Assembly (NCBI GenBank): GCA_905182325.1
Contig: CAJJBD010000001.1
Location: forward strand, 1 to 64,000
Direction of reading: 5' to 3'
Source of the DNA: an uncultured Planktomarina sp.
GTDB lineage: Bacteria > Pseudomonadota > Alphaproteobacteria > Rhodobacterales > Rhodobacteraceae
DNA length: 64,000 nt
The notes under the pieces were generated by a model. It was not told the origin of the DNA. It did no database searches and worked only from the letters and a program-made list of their open reading frames with translations. Position 1 is the stretch's first letter. Each line of letters opens with the position of its first letter. The position numbers and the translations under genes were made by a program. Shown here piece by piece: positions 8,639-18,900 of this stretch.

Positions 8639-9020
8639 ACCAACACCAATCTAATGCGGATGCCAGCCAGTCGCCTCAATGTCAAGCTCTAGCTACTATT
8701 TTTGACGAAACAGCACCTCAACCACTATAGCACTTTCAGCCAGCACATTTCGTATTTTTAAAGCATTCAGAAAAGTACAACATTGAATACCTACTTTAAA
8801 CCCAAACTGTGAAATCTTAAATTATTTAGAAGGGTGTGGGGCTGGTAGTCTACTTCTTTTCGCAATCCTAAAATCACAACGGCGACGTTATAGCCCCACA
8901 CTTTTATCACTGCTCAGTTTAACTCTGATTTTGTTCTTAATAGATTCGTAGCAGAGGTGATTCGGAATGTGAATCCCTATGACATCATTTTAAAAAAAAA
9001 TTATAGCGCTTTGGTCAGAC
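8639..9020. other. Intergenic region between the rpsD leader and the DEAD-box helicase gene
   Basis: About 380 bases with no convincing ORF, tRNA or known RNA. It should contain the rpsD promoter (minus strand) and the 3' end of the helicase transcript. After the helicase stop the minus strand has a short A/T run (complement of 8992-9002) without a solid stem. The one striking element is the inverted repeat listed separately at 8834-8901. Confidence 0.6.
8834..8901. repeat. Perfect 10-bp inverted repeat enclosing 48 bases
   Basis: GTGTGGGGCT (8834-8843) and AGCCCCACAC (8892-8901) are exact reverse complements, separated by 48 bases, and on the plus strand followed by TTTT. The closing-stem layout and length (68 bases) are those of a small structured RNA. 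There is no T-arm GTTCGA and no CCA, so it is not a tRNA. It could be a small RNA gene, a long-loop terminator or a protein site. Confidence 0.45.
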
Positions 9021-11006
9021 CTAAGCCGGCCTCCGCTTGGGTTTGCCTGGGTCAAACTTATGCTTACCAACAAGTCCACCCCGTTTTGATTTTCTTAATG
9101 TGGTACTTGATAAGTTTTTAGAATTCTTTCCTGATGGTGAGCTTTGGTTACCAGAAGTTTTGGGGGACTTTGAAGATTTTGACTTTGGCTTCTTTTTGAA
9201 ATTTTCTACAACACCTTCCAGCCGGTTTTTTTCTGCAGACCCCGATTTATGCTCAGACCTTTCTTTACCCTGACTTCCCTTCCGAACACTCACTTTAACT
9301 TTTCTCGGTTTGGGCTTTGTATCATCGTTCCAATCTGTAGGGGGACTAGATGGCACATTCACTTTTATTTTCTTATCAACCCAAGGTTTCTTTGATTTTG
9401 AACGTTCAAACGGAACATCAGCTGGAGAGCCATCTACTTGCGTCACCACAACGTCATCTTCAGCAGTCATATCGGGCCCCAATGCCTGCTTAAAAGTTTC
9501 AACCTTGGCTAATTTAATTTCAAAGTAAGAAATGTCTGGGTGGATTTTAATTGCCCCAATATCGTGTTTTGTGATGCCACCAGAATTACAGATCATTGGC
9601 AACAACCGACCAGGAACCGTTCCAGTAGATCTACCACCAGGTAGGGAGAACCAAACAGTGGGGCCAAAGTCGTCAGCCCGACTAGGTTTGGAATCCTTAA
9701 AGTTCTTGCTCTCAATAGCCACAAGTTCTTCTGGAGCAGATTGCTTGGCCGTATATAGGCGCAAATAAGCCACAGCAATCTGGGAGGGAGTGAAATGAGA
9801 CAACAATTCATCCACGCTTGATTGCTCTTTTGGACTAATTTCTTCCTGCCAAGCTGGATCCGCCATTAAACGTTCACGATCTTTGGCCTTTACTTCATCT
9901 GCTGATGGTGGCGCTGCCCATTCAGCCACAACCTTAGCCCCTTGTAAGATCCGTTCCGCTTTACGGCGAGCAGATGGCGGAACAATAAGAACAGAAATGC
10001 CCTTGCGACCAGCCCTGCCAGTACGGCCTGAACGATGCATTAATATTTCATAGTTGGTAGGTAACTCTGCGTGAACCACCAGATCAAGATTTGGTAAATC
10101 AATCCCACGTGCGGCAACATCTGTGGCAACACAAATACGTGCTCTCCCATCTCTCATTGCTTGCAACGCGTGCGATCGCTCCGTTTGGCTGAGTTCGCCT
10201 GATAGACTGACAACCGAAAAACCACGGTTGGATAGGCGTGTAGTCAAACGGTTAACCATCACGCGCGTATTAGCAAACACTAAAGCGTTGGGGGCCTCAT
10301 AAAATCTTAAAACATTAATTATAGCATTTTCTGTATCACGCGCAGCGACACCTAAGGCGCGATACTCAATATCACTATGTTGCGATTTCTCAGCAACGGT
10401 AGACACCCTCACCGAATCTTTTTGATAGGATTTAGCAAGGTGTGCTATCGACTTTGGTACCGTTGCAGAAAACATCAAGGTACGACGGATCTCAGGTGCG
10501 TGGCTTAAAATGAACTCCAAATCTTCCTTGAAGCCCAAATCCAACATCTCATCCGCTTCATCTAAGATGACAGCCCGTATCTCAGACAGATCGATTGAGC
10601 CCCGCGCAATGTGATCACGCAGTCGGCCTGGGGTCGCAACTACAATGTGGGCACCACGATCTAGGGATCGCCGCTCGTCGCGCATATCCATACCGCCAAC
10701 ACAAGACGCCATAGTTGCACGGGCCTCTGCATAGAGCCACTGCAACTCACGCTTGACCTGCAAAGCTAGCTCTCGAGTGGGCGCAATAACTAAAGCCAAC
10801 GGCTTAGTGGCTCGGTCAAACTCTTCTAAGTTGCCCAGAAGGCTATCAGCTATGGCAAGACCAAAGCCTACTGTTTTACCTGATCCTGTCTGTGCTGAAA
10901 CTAATAAATCGGCCTCGGCTAATTCAGGCGCCAAAACTGCGGATTGAACGGGAGTCAAAGTTTCGTAGCCACGCTTAGTTAGCGCGTCAGCAAGTGCTTG
11001 CTTCAC
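9021..11006 (-). CDS. DEAD-box ATP-dependent RNA helicase (DeaD/CsdA type)
   Basis: ATP-driven RNA unwinding, probably in ribosome assembly, cold adaptation or RNA decay. In order: a Q motif region, Walker A AQTGSGKT (39-45), PTRELA, TPGRLRD, DEAD (149-152), SAT (180-182), ARGIDLP and HRSGRTGRAG. A DbpA-type RNA-binding domain follows (about 460-540). The last 110 residues are a highly basic, Lys/Ser/Pro-rich tail (KKPKSKSSKSPK, ending FDPGKPKRRPA), probably disordered and RNA-binding. At 661 residues it fits the DeaD group rather than the shorter RhlE/SrmB. Monocistronic as far as can be seen. The exact paralogue (deaD versus other) is not settled by sequence alone. Confidence 0.9.
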   Translation of the reverse strand: MKQALADALTKRGYETLTPVQSAVLAPELAEADLLVSAQTGSGKTVGFGLAIADSLLGNLEEFDRATKPLALVIAPTRELALQVKRELQWLYAEARATMASCVGGMDMRDERRSLDRGAHIVVATPGRLRDHIARGSIDLSEIRAVILDEADEMLDLGFKEDLEFILSHAPEIRRTLMFSATVPKSIAHLAKSYQKDSVRVSTVAEKSQHSDIEYRALGVAARDTENAIINVLRFYEAPNALVFANTRVMVNRLTTRLSNRGFSVVSLSGELSQTERSHALQAMRDGRARICVATDVAARGIDLPNLDLVVHAELPTNYEILMHRSGRTGRAGRKGISVLIVPPSARRKAERILQGAKVVAEWAAPPSADEVKAKDRERLMADPAWQEEISPKEQSSVDELLSHFTPSQIAVAYLRLYTAKQSAPEELVAIESKNFKDSKPSRADDFGPTVWFSLPGGRSTGTVPGRLLPMICNSGGITKHDIGAIKIHPDISYFEIKLAKVETFKQALGPDMTAEDDVVVTQVDGSPADVPFERSKSKKPWVDKKIKVNVPSSPPTDWNDDTKPKPRKVKVSVRKGSQGKERSEHKSGSAEKNRLEGVVENFKKKPKSKSSKSPKTSGNQSSPSGKNSKNLSSTTLRKSKRGGLVGKHKFDPGKPKRRPA

Positions 11007-11150
11007 AATAATTTCTTTCTATCTAGCGAGGACAGTACTGCCCTCTACTGGAGCACAAACCCCAATTAACCTAATCCCTTTCGGATCAATGAGCGGGTAG
11101 GCTATTTTTAAGTTAAAGTATAGGGACAGCCAAGCAGTTTAAACCTATGC

Positions 11151-13412
11151 TTAGCCACACTTAGAATAACCACAATTCCCACAAGTCACACAGCCTTCCA
11201 CCATGCGCAGTTCAAACTGCCCACAGCTTGAACATGCCGCTCCACGCGATTGGGACAAGTTCACAACCTCCGCCTTTGGATCAGCCTTAAGCCCCATACC
11301 CTTACCCAAAATAAAGCCAGTATTTACCAGATGCTCTTCTATCACACTACCAATGGCCGCCAGAATCGATGGAATATACTTTCCATTCAGCCAAGCCCCG
11401 CCACGTGGATCAAATACCGCTTTTAACTCTTCAACTACAAAACTAACATCTCCACCACGCCGGAACACAGCTGAAATCATACGAGTAAGTGCAACAGTCC
11501 AGGCAAAATGCTCCATATTTTTGGAATTAATGAACACTTCAAAAGGACGTCGGTGCCCATTCAACACTAAGTCATTAACCGTGATATATATAGCATGCTC
11601 ACTATCTGGCCATTTTACTTTATAAGTTTGGCCTTCCAAGGCTTCCGGACGGCTAAGTGGCTCACTTATGTAGACCACATCAGCACCATTATCCACTTCA
11701 GGAGCTTTTTCACTGGTCTCAGAGACTGATAAAACTGATCCAGTAACGGCATTAGGACGGTATGTAGTACAACCTTTGCAACCCTGATCCCACGCTGCCA
11801 TATAGACGTCCTTGAACGCCTCAAAACTGATATCTTCCGGACAGTTAATAGTTTTAGAAATTGAACTATCTACCCATTTTTGAGCAGCCGCTTGCATGCG
11901 TACATGATCCATGGGGGCCAACGTCTGGGCATTTACAAAGTGATCCGGTAATTCTGCGTCGCCCATCTTATCACGCCACATTTTAACCGCATAATCCACG
12001 ACCTCTTCCTCGGTGCGCGACCCGTCCTTCTGTAAAACTTTACGAGTATAAGCATATGCAAAAACAGGCTCAATTCCCGAGGACACATTGCCTGCATAAA
12101 GACTAATTGTGCCAGTTGGCGCTATACTGGTAAGCAGTGCATTACGAATTCCATGTTTTCCAATCAAATTGCGTACATCAGCATCCATCCCTTGCATGGC
12201 CCCACTAGATAGAAAGCCCTCCGGATCAAAAAGTGGGAAAGGCCCCTTTTCTTTAGATAGCTCAACCGATGCAAGATATGCCGCTCGCGCTATTTGATGC
12301 ATCCAATTCTCAGTTTGAAGGGCTGCTTCCTCAGAACCATAGCGCAATCCAACCATTAAGAGCGCATCAGCAAGGCCAGTAACCCCAAGTCCAATACGCC
12401 GCTTTTGTTTTGCCTCTTGGGCCTGTGCATCAAGAGGGAAGCGGCTAGCGTCTACTACATTATCCATCATTCGAACTGCCGTTTTCACCAAATTGGCCAT
12501 AGCCATTTCATCTAAACTAGCATCTTTTTCAAATGGCTTAATCACAAGTCGTGCCATATTTATAGATCCCAACAAACAAGCCCCATAGGGAGGTAAAGGT
12601 TGCTCACCACATGGGTTAGTAGCTGAAATTGTTTCACAGTAATTCAGATTATTAGCTTTATTTATCCTATCAATAAAAATTACACCGGGCTCAGCAAATT
12701 CAAACGTCGAGCTCATGATTTGATCCCAAAGTTCCAACGCGTTTACCGTCTGATAAACCTCCCCATTAAATACTAGATCCCAAGATCCATTTGCTTTCAC
12801 GGCATCCATAAACTCATCAGTAACTAGAACCGAAACATTAAACATTCTTAGACGAGCCGGGTCGCGCTTAGCTGTAATCAAGTCAACTATATCTGGATGA
12901 TCACAACGCATTGTGGCCATCATTGCTCCACGCCTTGTACCAGCCGACATGATTGTACGGCACATTGCATCCCAAACATCCATAAATGAGAGTGGACCAG
13001 AGGCATCTGCCGCTACGCCCTTTACCTTGGCGCCTGCAGGTCTAATTGTGCTGAAGTCGTAGCCAATTCCTCCACCCTGTTGCATTGTCAACGCAGCTTC
13101 TTTGAGCATATCAAAGATACCACCCATACTGTCGGGAATGGTGCCCATAACAAAGCAGTTGAACAAAGTCACACTCCGCTCAGTGCCCGCCCCAGCAGTT
13201 ATTCTTCCAGCAGGCAGAAATTTAAAATCAGATAGTGCCTCAAAAAAAATTTTCTCCCATTGTTTTGGTGAGTCTTCTACCGATGCCAAAGCGCCTGCGA
13301 TTCGCCGCCAGCTATCCTCAACCGTATCGTCAATCGGGGTGCCATCGCCTTCTTTAAATCGGTACTTCATATCCCAGATTTGTTCAGCAATAGAGGCATC
13401 AAAGTGTGTCAT
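11151..13412 (-). CDS. nrdJ: Adenosylcobalamin-dependent (class II) ribonucleotide reductase
   Basis: Reduces ribonucleotides to deoxyribonucleotides using an adenosylcobalamin-generated thiyl radical, so it works with or without oxygen. The NPCGEQPLPPYGACLLGSIN segment carries the conserved Asn/Cys/Glu radical site, and a nucleotide-pocket Cys lies in LFNCFV. The C-terminus is a four-cysteine pair cluster (CSSCGQ ... CVTCGNCGYSKCG) used for re-reduction. I start at the ATG at 13412 (MTHFDASIAEQIWDMKYRF), with GGTGGA seven bases upstream, rather than at 13538: the extra 42 residues look non-coding and match no family N-terminus. About 753 residues, normal. Shares a 126-base divergent intergenic region with the DUF1489 gene. 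No cobalamin riboswitch visible. Confidence 0.96.
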   Translation of the reverse strand: MTHFDASIAEQIWDMKYRFKEGDGTPIDDTVEDSWRRIAGALASVEDSPKQWEKIFFEALSDFKFLPAGRITAGAGTERSVTLFNCFVMGTIPDSMGGIFDMLKEAALTMQQGGGIGYDFSTIRPAGAKVKGVAADASGPLSFMDVWDAMCRTIMSAGTRRGAMMATMRCDHPDIVDLITAKRDPARLRMFNVSVLVTDEFMDAVKANGSWDLVFNGEVYQTVNALELWDQIMSSTFEFAEPGVIFIDRINKANNLNYCETISATNPCGEQPLPPYGACLLGSINMARLVIKPFEKDASLDEMAMANLVKTAVRMMDNVVDASRFPLDAQAQEAKQKRRIGLGVTGLADALLMVGLRYGSEEAALQTENWMHQIARAAYLASVELSKEKGPFPLFDPEGFLSSGAMQGMDADVRNLIGKHGIRNALLTSIAPTGTISLYAGNVSSGIEPVFAYAYTRKVLQKDGSRTEEEVVDYAVKMWRDKMGDAELPDHFVNAQTLAPMDHVRMQAAAQKWVDSSISKTINCPEDISFEAFKDVYMAAWDQGCKGCTTYRPNAVTGSVLSVSETSEKAPEVDNGADVVYISEPLSRPEALEGQTYKVKWPDSEHAIYITVNDLVLNGHRRPFEVFINSKNMEHFAWTVALTRMISAVFRRGGDVSFVVEELKAVFDPRGGAWLNGKYIPSILAAIGSVIEEHLVNTGFILGKGMGLKADPKAEVVNLSQSRGAACSSCGQFELRMVEGCVTCGNCGYSKCG

Positions 13413-13538
13413 AGAAAATTCCACCAAATAAATAGATGAGCAGGATTCGAAGGTAGGCACTTGGCTCAAAAAGGTCAACTTGTATCCTTCATCATAATCT
13501 GATCTTTTAACAACCGTGGCTGAGATACGGGGTAACAA

Positions 13539-13970
13539 TTGTCAGAGACTATAAACCTAATAAAATTAAGTGTTGGTACTGAGACGGTTCAAAACTTAGC
13601 TGACTGGCAGGATAGTCCAGCTGCTAAAACAGCAGACGGGCTGCCTCGGCACGTGACCCGAATGTGGCCAAAACGGAGTAAAGAATTATTAAAAGGTGGC
13701 TCAATTTACTGGGTCATAAAAGGGGTTATTCTATGCCGTCAAAAGGTTTTGCGCCTAGATGAGGTATTTGGCGCAGACGGCATCAGGCGCTGCGCAATAG
13801 TCATTGAACCACAGCTGGTCCAGGTCGCCGCCACACCAAAACGGGCGTTCCAGGGATGGCGCTATTTACCCACCTCTGATTCACCCCCTGACTTGACCCG
13901 CCCAAGACCAAATGATGATGAGCTACCCCCAGAATTACAGGCTGAATTAGCTAATATTGGTATTTTATAA
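13539..13970 (+). CDS. DUF1489 family protein
   Basis: Small conserved alphaproteobacterial protein of unknown function, 143 residues. The family signature is the N-terminal NLIKLSVGTE followed by RMWPKR and a basic/aromatic middle (SIYWVIKGVILCRQKV); the C-terminus is acidic and proline-rich (DDELPPELQAELANIG). The start appears to be the rare TTG at 13539, because it gives the family N-terminus MSETINLIKL and is preceded by GGGG (13529-13532); no ATG fits. Divergent from nrdJ, with which it must share a promoter region. No function should be inferred beyond the family name. Confidence 0.85.
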   Translation: MSETINLIKLSVGTETVQNLADWQDSPAAKTADGLPRHVTRMWPKRSKELLKGGSIYWVIKGVILCRQKVLRLDEVFGADGIRRCAIVIEPQLVQVAATPKRAFQGWRYLPTSDSPPDLTRPRPNDDELPPELQAELANIGIL

Positions 13971-14095
13971 TTTTTAATAAGATCAACTTTATTTAAGCTT
14001 TTTAAATAGTAGCCTCAAGAGTCATTGAACCTTTGCTCAGAGGCAGGGCGAGCCAGTAGTGGGGATGACGTATTCAATTTTATTTTACTGTTAGT

Positions 14096-15595
14096 TCAAT
14101 TGGCCTGACTTTGGGCCACCAGTATTTCCCGAACATGCTTCACCAAATCACCCCTTGGACATTCAGTTTGGCTAGGTCTGGATTTCCATTCTTCTAAAGT
14201 AGCCTTTTTCGCTAATTCAGTCCCAAGAATTAAGTCCTTAATCTGAACCACACCAGCCGCCTTTTCATCACCACCCTCTATAACTGCAATCGGACTTCTG
14301 CGGGTGTCTGCGTATTTCAGCTGATTACCAAAGTTTTTTGGGTTTCCAAGGTAAACCTCAGCACGAATACCAGCATTTCGTAATTCGGATGCCATTGTTT
14401 GATAGTCAGCCATCCGATCCCTGTCCATAACAGTAATCACTACCGGACCTATATTGCCTTCAACAATTTGCCCCTTCATTCGCAAGGCAGCCAGCAGACG
14501 GTCCACACCAATCGAAACGCCAGCAGCAGGGACCTCTTGGCCAGTGAAACGCTTGACAAGGTCATCATATCTGCCACCACCTGCAACCGATCCAAATTTC
14601 CGCAGTCGGCCCTTTTCATCATTTATCTCAAATGTCAGCTCAGCCTCATAGACCGGACCGGTATAATAGCCTAGGCCACGCACCACCGATGGATCCAGAA
14701 GTATCCGCTCTGTTCCATACCCCTGAGCAATAACAAGATTGGAAATCTGTTCCAATTCCTTTACGCCAACCTCACCAATTTCCGAGCCTTTTACGAGCCC
14801 AATTAAATTATTTAGTGTTTTTTCTGACGTAGCTCCAATCGCTTGCATGAACGCCATCAAAACATCGATTTGTCCACCAGTCAGACTGGCACCAGTAGTA
14901 AAATCTCCACTATCATCTATCCGGCCTACACCTAGTAACTGCTTCACACCCTCCAAGCCCAGCCGATCAAACTTATCAATCGCGCGTAGGACAATTCCCT
15001 TCTCTTCCACAAATTTGGTAGGATCATCAGGATCAATAAGACCAGCCTGTTCCATTATACCATTCAGAATTTTGCGATTATTAACACGGATAATGTAGTC
15101 ACCTCGTTCTATACCAACATGCTCCAAAGTGTCTGCGAGCATTGTACAAATTTCTGCGTCTGCCGCCATACCGGATGAGCCAACAGTATCCGCGTCACAT
15201 TGATAAAATTGCCTGAACCTTCCGGGGCCTGGCTTTTCATTACGCCAGACAGGGCCCATCGCAAAGCGACGGTAGGGGTTGGGTAAGTCATTTTTATTTT
15301 GTGCGTAAACTCTAGCCAATGGAGCTGTCAAATCATAGCGAAGTGCCAGCCAGTCTTCATCTTCTTTCCAAGCAAAAACTCCAGCATTTGGACGATCTAC
15401 ATCAGGTAAAAATTTGCCGAGCGCGTCAACAGTTTCAACAGCACTGCTCTCAAACTGCTCAAAGCCATAAAGATGATAAACCTCTGAGATTTTATTTAAC
15501 ATGTCCGCACGTGCAGAAACGTCCGCACTAAAATAATCACGAAAACCCTTTGGCGGTAATGCCTTGGGCCGTGGTTGATTTTTCTGTTTGCCCAT
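14096..15595 (-). CDS. hisS: Histidine--tRNA ligase
   Basis: Class II aminoacyl-tRNA synthetase charging tRNA-His. Motif 1 region PPKGFRDYF at the N-terminus, motif 2 [27 protein letters not shown], the histidine-binding segment [15 protein letters not shown], motif 3 GGGRYDDL ... [12 protein letters not shown], and a C-terminal anticodon-binding domain (about 400-499). I choose ATG 15595 ([13 protein letters not shown]), with GAGG upstream, over the ATG four codons earlier. The length of 499 residues is that of the long alphaproteobacterial HisS type. Divergent from slyX. Confidence 0.96.
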   Translation of the reverse strand: MGKQKNQPRPKALPPKGFRDYFSADVSARADMLNKISEVYHLYGFEQFESSAVETVDALGKFLPDVDRPNAGVFAWKEDEDWLALRYDLTAPLARVYAQNKNDLPNPYRRFAMGPVWRNEKPGPGRFRQFYQCDADTVGSSGMAADAEICTMLADTLEHVGIERGDYIIRVNNRKILNGIMEQAGLIDPDDPTKFVEEKGIVLRAIDKFDRLGLEGVKQLLGVGRIDDSGDFTTGASLTGGQIDVLMAFMQAIGATSEKTLNNLIGLVKGSEIGEVGVKELEQISNLVIAQGYGTERILLDPSVVRGLGYYTGPVYEAELTFEINDEKGRLRKFGSVAGGGRYDDLVKRFTGQEVPAAGVSIGVDRLLAALRMKGQIVEGNIGPVVITVMDRDRMADYQTMASELRNAGIRAEVYLGNPKNFGNQLKYADTRRSPIAVIEGGDEKAAGVVQIKDLILGTELAKKATLEEWKSRPSQTECPRGDLVKHVREILVAQSQAN

Positions 15596-15729
15596 AAAAA
15601 ACCTCACAATTTGTCGTTAGCATTTAACGGTCCACGAGCAAAGGAGCAACATATGAGTTAAAACCAACCAATATTTTATTCTGACTGATTTCACTTGAAC
15701 GAAATGCGGTAATCACTCACACACTGTTA

Positions 15730-15924
15730 ATGACAAAAGCTTTAGAAGAACAGATCGCACATTTAACGTGCGCAGTAGAAGACCTTTCAGATGTGGTTGC
15801 CAAGCAGGATATTGAGCTCCGTCAGCTTACACAATTAGTGGACCACTTAGCCAAAAAAATCCAAGGACGAGAGCCAGATAGTGGCGGTGTAATTTTTAGT
15901 GATGAACGTCCACCACACTATTGA
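15730..15924 (+). CDS. slyX: SlyX family protein
   Basis: Small 64-residue protein of unknown function. Two helical heptad segments (residues 3-48, e.g. LEEQIAHLTCAVEDLSDVVAKQ) form a coiled coil, followed by a short tail ending in the family signature PPHY. The frame begins TTA-ATG with no good ribosome-binding site, although a strong AAAGGAG lies 90 bases upstream before a minimal ATG-AGT-TAA. Convergent with dnaE. Family assignment rests on the coiled coil, length and PPHY end. Confidence 0.88.
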   Translation: MTKALEEQIAHLTCAVEDLSDVVAKQDIELRQLTQLVDHLAKKIQGREPDSGGVIFSDERPPHY

Positions 15925-15929
15925 ATTCG

Positions 15930-15954
15930 AAAAAAAGAGTTAGTCAGCAACTAA
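15930..15954 (-). terminator. Probable Rho-independent terminator of dnaE
   Basis: On the minus strand TTAGT (15954-15950) pairs with ACTAA (15944-15940) around a five-base loop, followed by CTC and seven T residues (15936-15930). The stem is short, so this is a weak candidate. It also lies just after the convergent slyX stop. Confidence 0.45.
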
Positions 15955-15966
15955 TCAGTCCAAAGC

Positions 15967-18900
15967 CTATAGATCTTCAACCATCAAGACACCCGGAAGA
16001 CTTTTAAGGGCCCCTTTGATCTGTGGTGTCACCGAAAAATTTTGTCCAAGTTCCATATCCACTTCACCTGGCAGGCTATCATCCATTAGACAAAAAGATA
16101 TTGGACCTTTATTCGCGTTTTTAACCACTTTTGTAGCTTCATCAAGAACAGTAGCAACTGATGAGATGGATTCAACAGATTCAAGGTAAATCCTGAGCCC
16201 TGCAGCTCCAAATTGAGCAACTGCACCATCCATTGGCTGGGCTGATCGGCAGAGCAATTTCAGTTGTTCCGTTTCCATTGTTGCTTCCACACTAATAACT
16301 ATTTTAGATCCAACTTCCAGATAGTCACGGCATGCCTCCAATGTATCACTAAACATTGTAGCTTCATAATTTCCAGTAGTGTCACTCAGCTGTATGAAAG
16401 CAAAACGGTTGCCTCGAGCGGATTTTCGTTCTTGCCTTCCCGCCACAATACCTGACAATTTAGCCACAAGCGGTCCATTCTTGACTTTTTCACGAAGCTG
16501 GTCGAGAGTTATGACGCCTGATCGCCTTAAAGATGAGCTGTAATCGTCAAGTGGATGTCCCGAAAGATAAAAGCCAATTGCCTTAAACTCTTCACCTAAT
16601 TTCTCAGCTGGCAACCAGTTTTCAACAGAAGACAGCCTTGGCTCCGGCAGGTCATCACCAGCCTCACCAAACAAGCTAACTTGATTTGAATTTCGCTGTT
16701 CGTGGACAGTGGCCGAATAACCAACCAGAGCGTCGAGACTTTGAAATACCCGATTACGATTGAGATCTAGTTCGTCAAATGCTCCAGCTCGCGCAAGCAT
16801 CTCAAGTGGTCGTTTGCCTAGCCGTTTTAAGTCTACCCGTCTCGCAAAATCAAAAAGTGTTACAAAGGGCTTTCCAGCCCGTCCATCTAACACCAAGTGC
16901 ATTGCCTCAGCCCCAACATTTTTTAACGCCCCTAAACCGTACACCAAGGTACCTTCCAATACGTCAAAACGCGGCTGACTGCGGTTCACACAAGGCGGCG
17001 TAAACGCTAACTCAAGGCCCTTTCGAACTTCATTGAAATATACGGCAAGCTTGTCAGTGAGATGCAAATCACAATTCATTACGCCAGCCATAAATTCTAC
17101 GGGATGGTTAGCTTTCAGCCAGGCTGTTTGATAGCTTACTACTGCATAGGCCGCGGCATGAGATTTATTGAAGCCATAGTTGGCAAATTTATCTAACAAG
17201 TCCCAAGTATCGTTAGCTGTTTTCTCATCAACTGCATTGGTGGCTGCACCAGTCAGAAATTTTGGTTTTTCTGCGTCCATGGCTTCCTGAATTTTTTTGC
17301 CCATCGCGCGGCGAAGTAAATCGGCTCCCCCAAGCGAGTAACCCGCCATTTGACGTGCAATTTCCATTACCTGCTCTTGATAGACAATAATTCCTTGTGT
17401 TTCGTCAAGAATGTGATCCACTGATGGATGAAGCAATTCACGTTCACTTAGACCGTTTTTAACTTCACAATACTTTGGAATGTTCTCCATCGGACCAGGT
17501 CGGTAAAGCGCCACCAAAGCGACGATGTCCTCAATGCAATTGGGCTTCATGCGCTTAAGTGCGTCCATCATTCCACTGGACTCCACCTGAAAGACTGCAA
17601 CTGTATTTGCCGCTGAATATAGTTCAAAAGCCAAAGTATCATCCAGCGGAATGGCGTTAATATCGCCCTCAGTCCCAATCTTGGGGTCATAAAGCTTGTG
17701 CCCTTTGGAGTTCATATGCAGTTTTCTTGTACGGTTAATCAAATCAATTGAGTTTTGGATAACAGTCAGAGTTTTCAGGCCTAGGAAATCAAATTTAACT
17801 AACCCTGCCTGTTCAACCCACTTCATATTAAATTGGGTTGCTGGCATATCTGACCTTGGATCTTGATAAAGTGGAACTAATTGTTCTAAAGGCCGATCTC
17901 CAATTACTACTCCAGCCGCATGCGTCGATGCATTGCGCAAAAGTCCTTCCACTTGTTGGGCGTAGTTAAGTAATCTGTCCACTACTTCTTCAGATTTGGC
18001 TTCCGCGCGCAAACGCGGCTCATCAGCTAGGGCTTTTTCAATGCTTACTGGCTTTACGCCTTCTACAGGTATCATTTTTGATAGACGATCAACCTGTCCG
18101 TAAGGCATTTGAAGAACACGGCCAACATCTCGAACGGCCGCTTTAGAAAGTAGCGCGCCAAAGGTAATAATTTGGCCAACTCGATCGCGCCCATATTTCT
18201 TCTGAACGTACCTGATAACTTCTTCCCGGCGATCCATACAAAAATCAATGTCAAAATCAGGTATAGAAACCCGTTCTGGGTTCAGAAAGCGTTCAAACAG
18301 CAAACCATAACGCAGTGGATCAAGGTCAGTGATAGTTAGTGCGTACGCAACGAGTGACCCAGCGCCTGATCCACGGCCCGGCCCCACGGGAATATTCTGA
18401 GCCTTAGTCCACTCAATAAAATCTGCTACAATTAAGAAGTATCCAGGGAAGCCCATTCCTTCGATAGTATCTAGTTCAAAATCAAGACGTTTTTGATATT
18501 CTTCTTGGGATACGGCATGCTGAATTACGGCTAGGCGTTTATTTAAGCCTTCATTTGATTTTCTACGCAATTCGTCCACTTCGTTATCTGCAAATTTAGG
18601 TAAAATTGGGTCTCGCTTGTAGGCTTTAAATGCGCAGCGCCGTGCCACCTCAACCGTATTTTCTAAAGCTTCAGGCAAATCAGCAAACAATACCGCCATT
18701 TCAGCTGGGGTTTTCAAATAATGTTGTGGCGTTAAGCGTCTGCGCGGTTCCTGTTGATCAACGTAGGATCCGTCAGCAATACAAAGTAGCGCATCGTGAG
18801 CCTCGTACATTTTAGCCTTATCAAAATATACGTCATTTGTAGCCAACAGTGGTAAATCCATAGCATAAGCTAACTCAATTAAACCACGTTCACTCAATCT

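Noticed and set aside
8834-8901. tRNA or tmRNA acceptor-type gene
   Set aside because: No T-arm GTTCGA, no anticodon arm and no CCA-compatible end; kept only as an inverted repeat.
13413-13538. N-terminal extension of nrdJ (42 residues)
   Set aside because: The sequence does not resemble the family N-terminus and a good ribosome-binding site serves ATG 13412; the stretch is better explained as the divergent promoter region.
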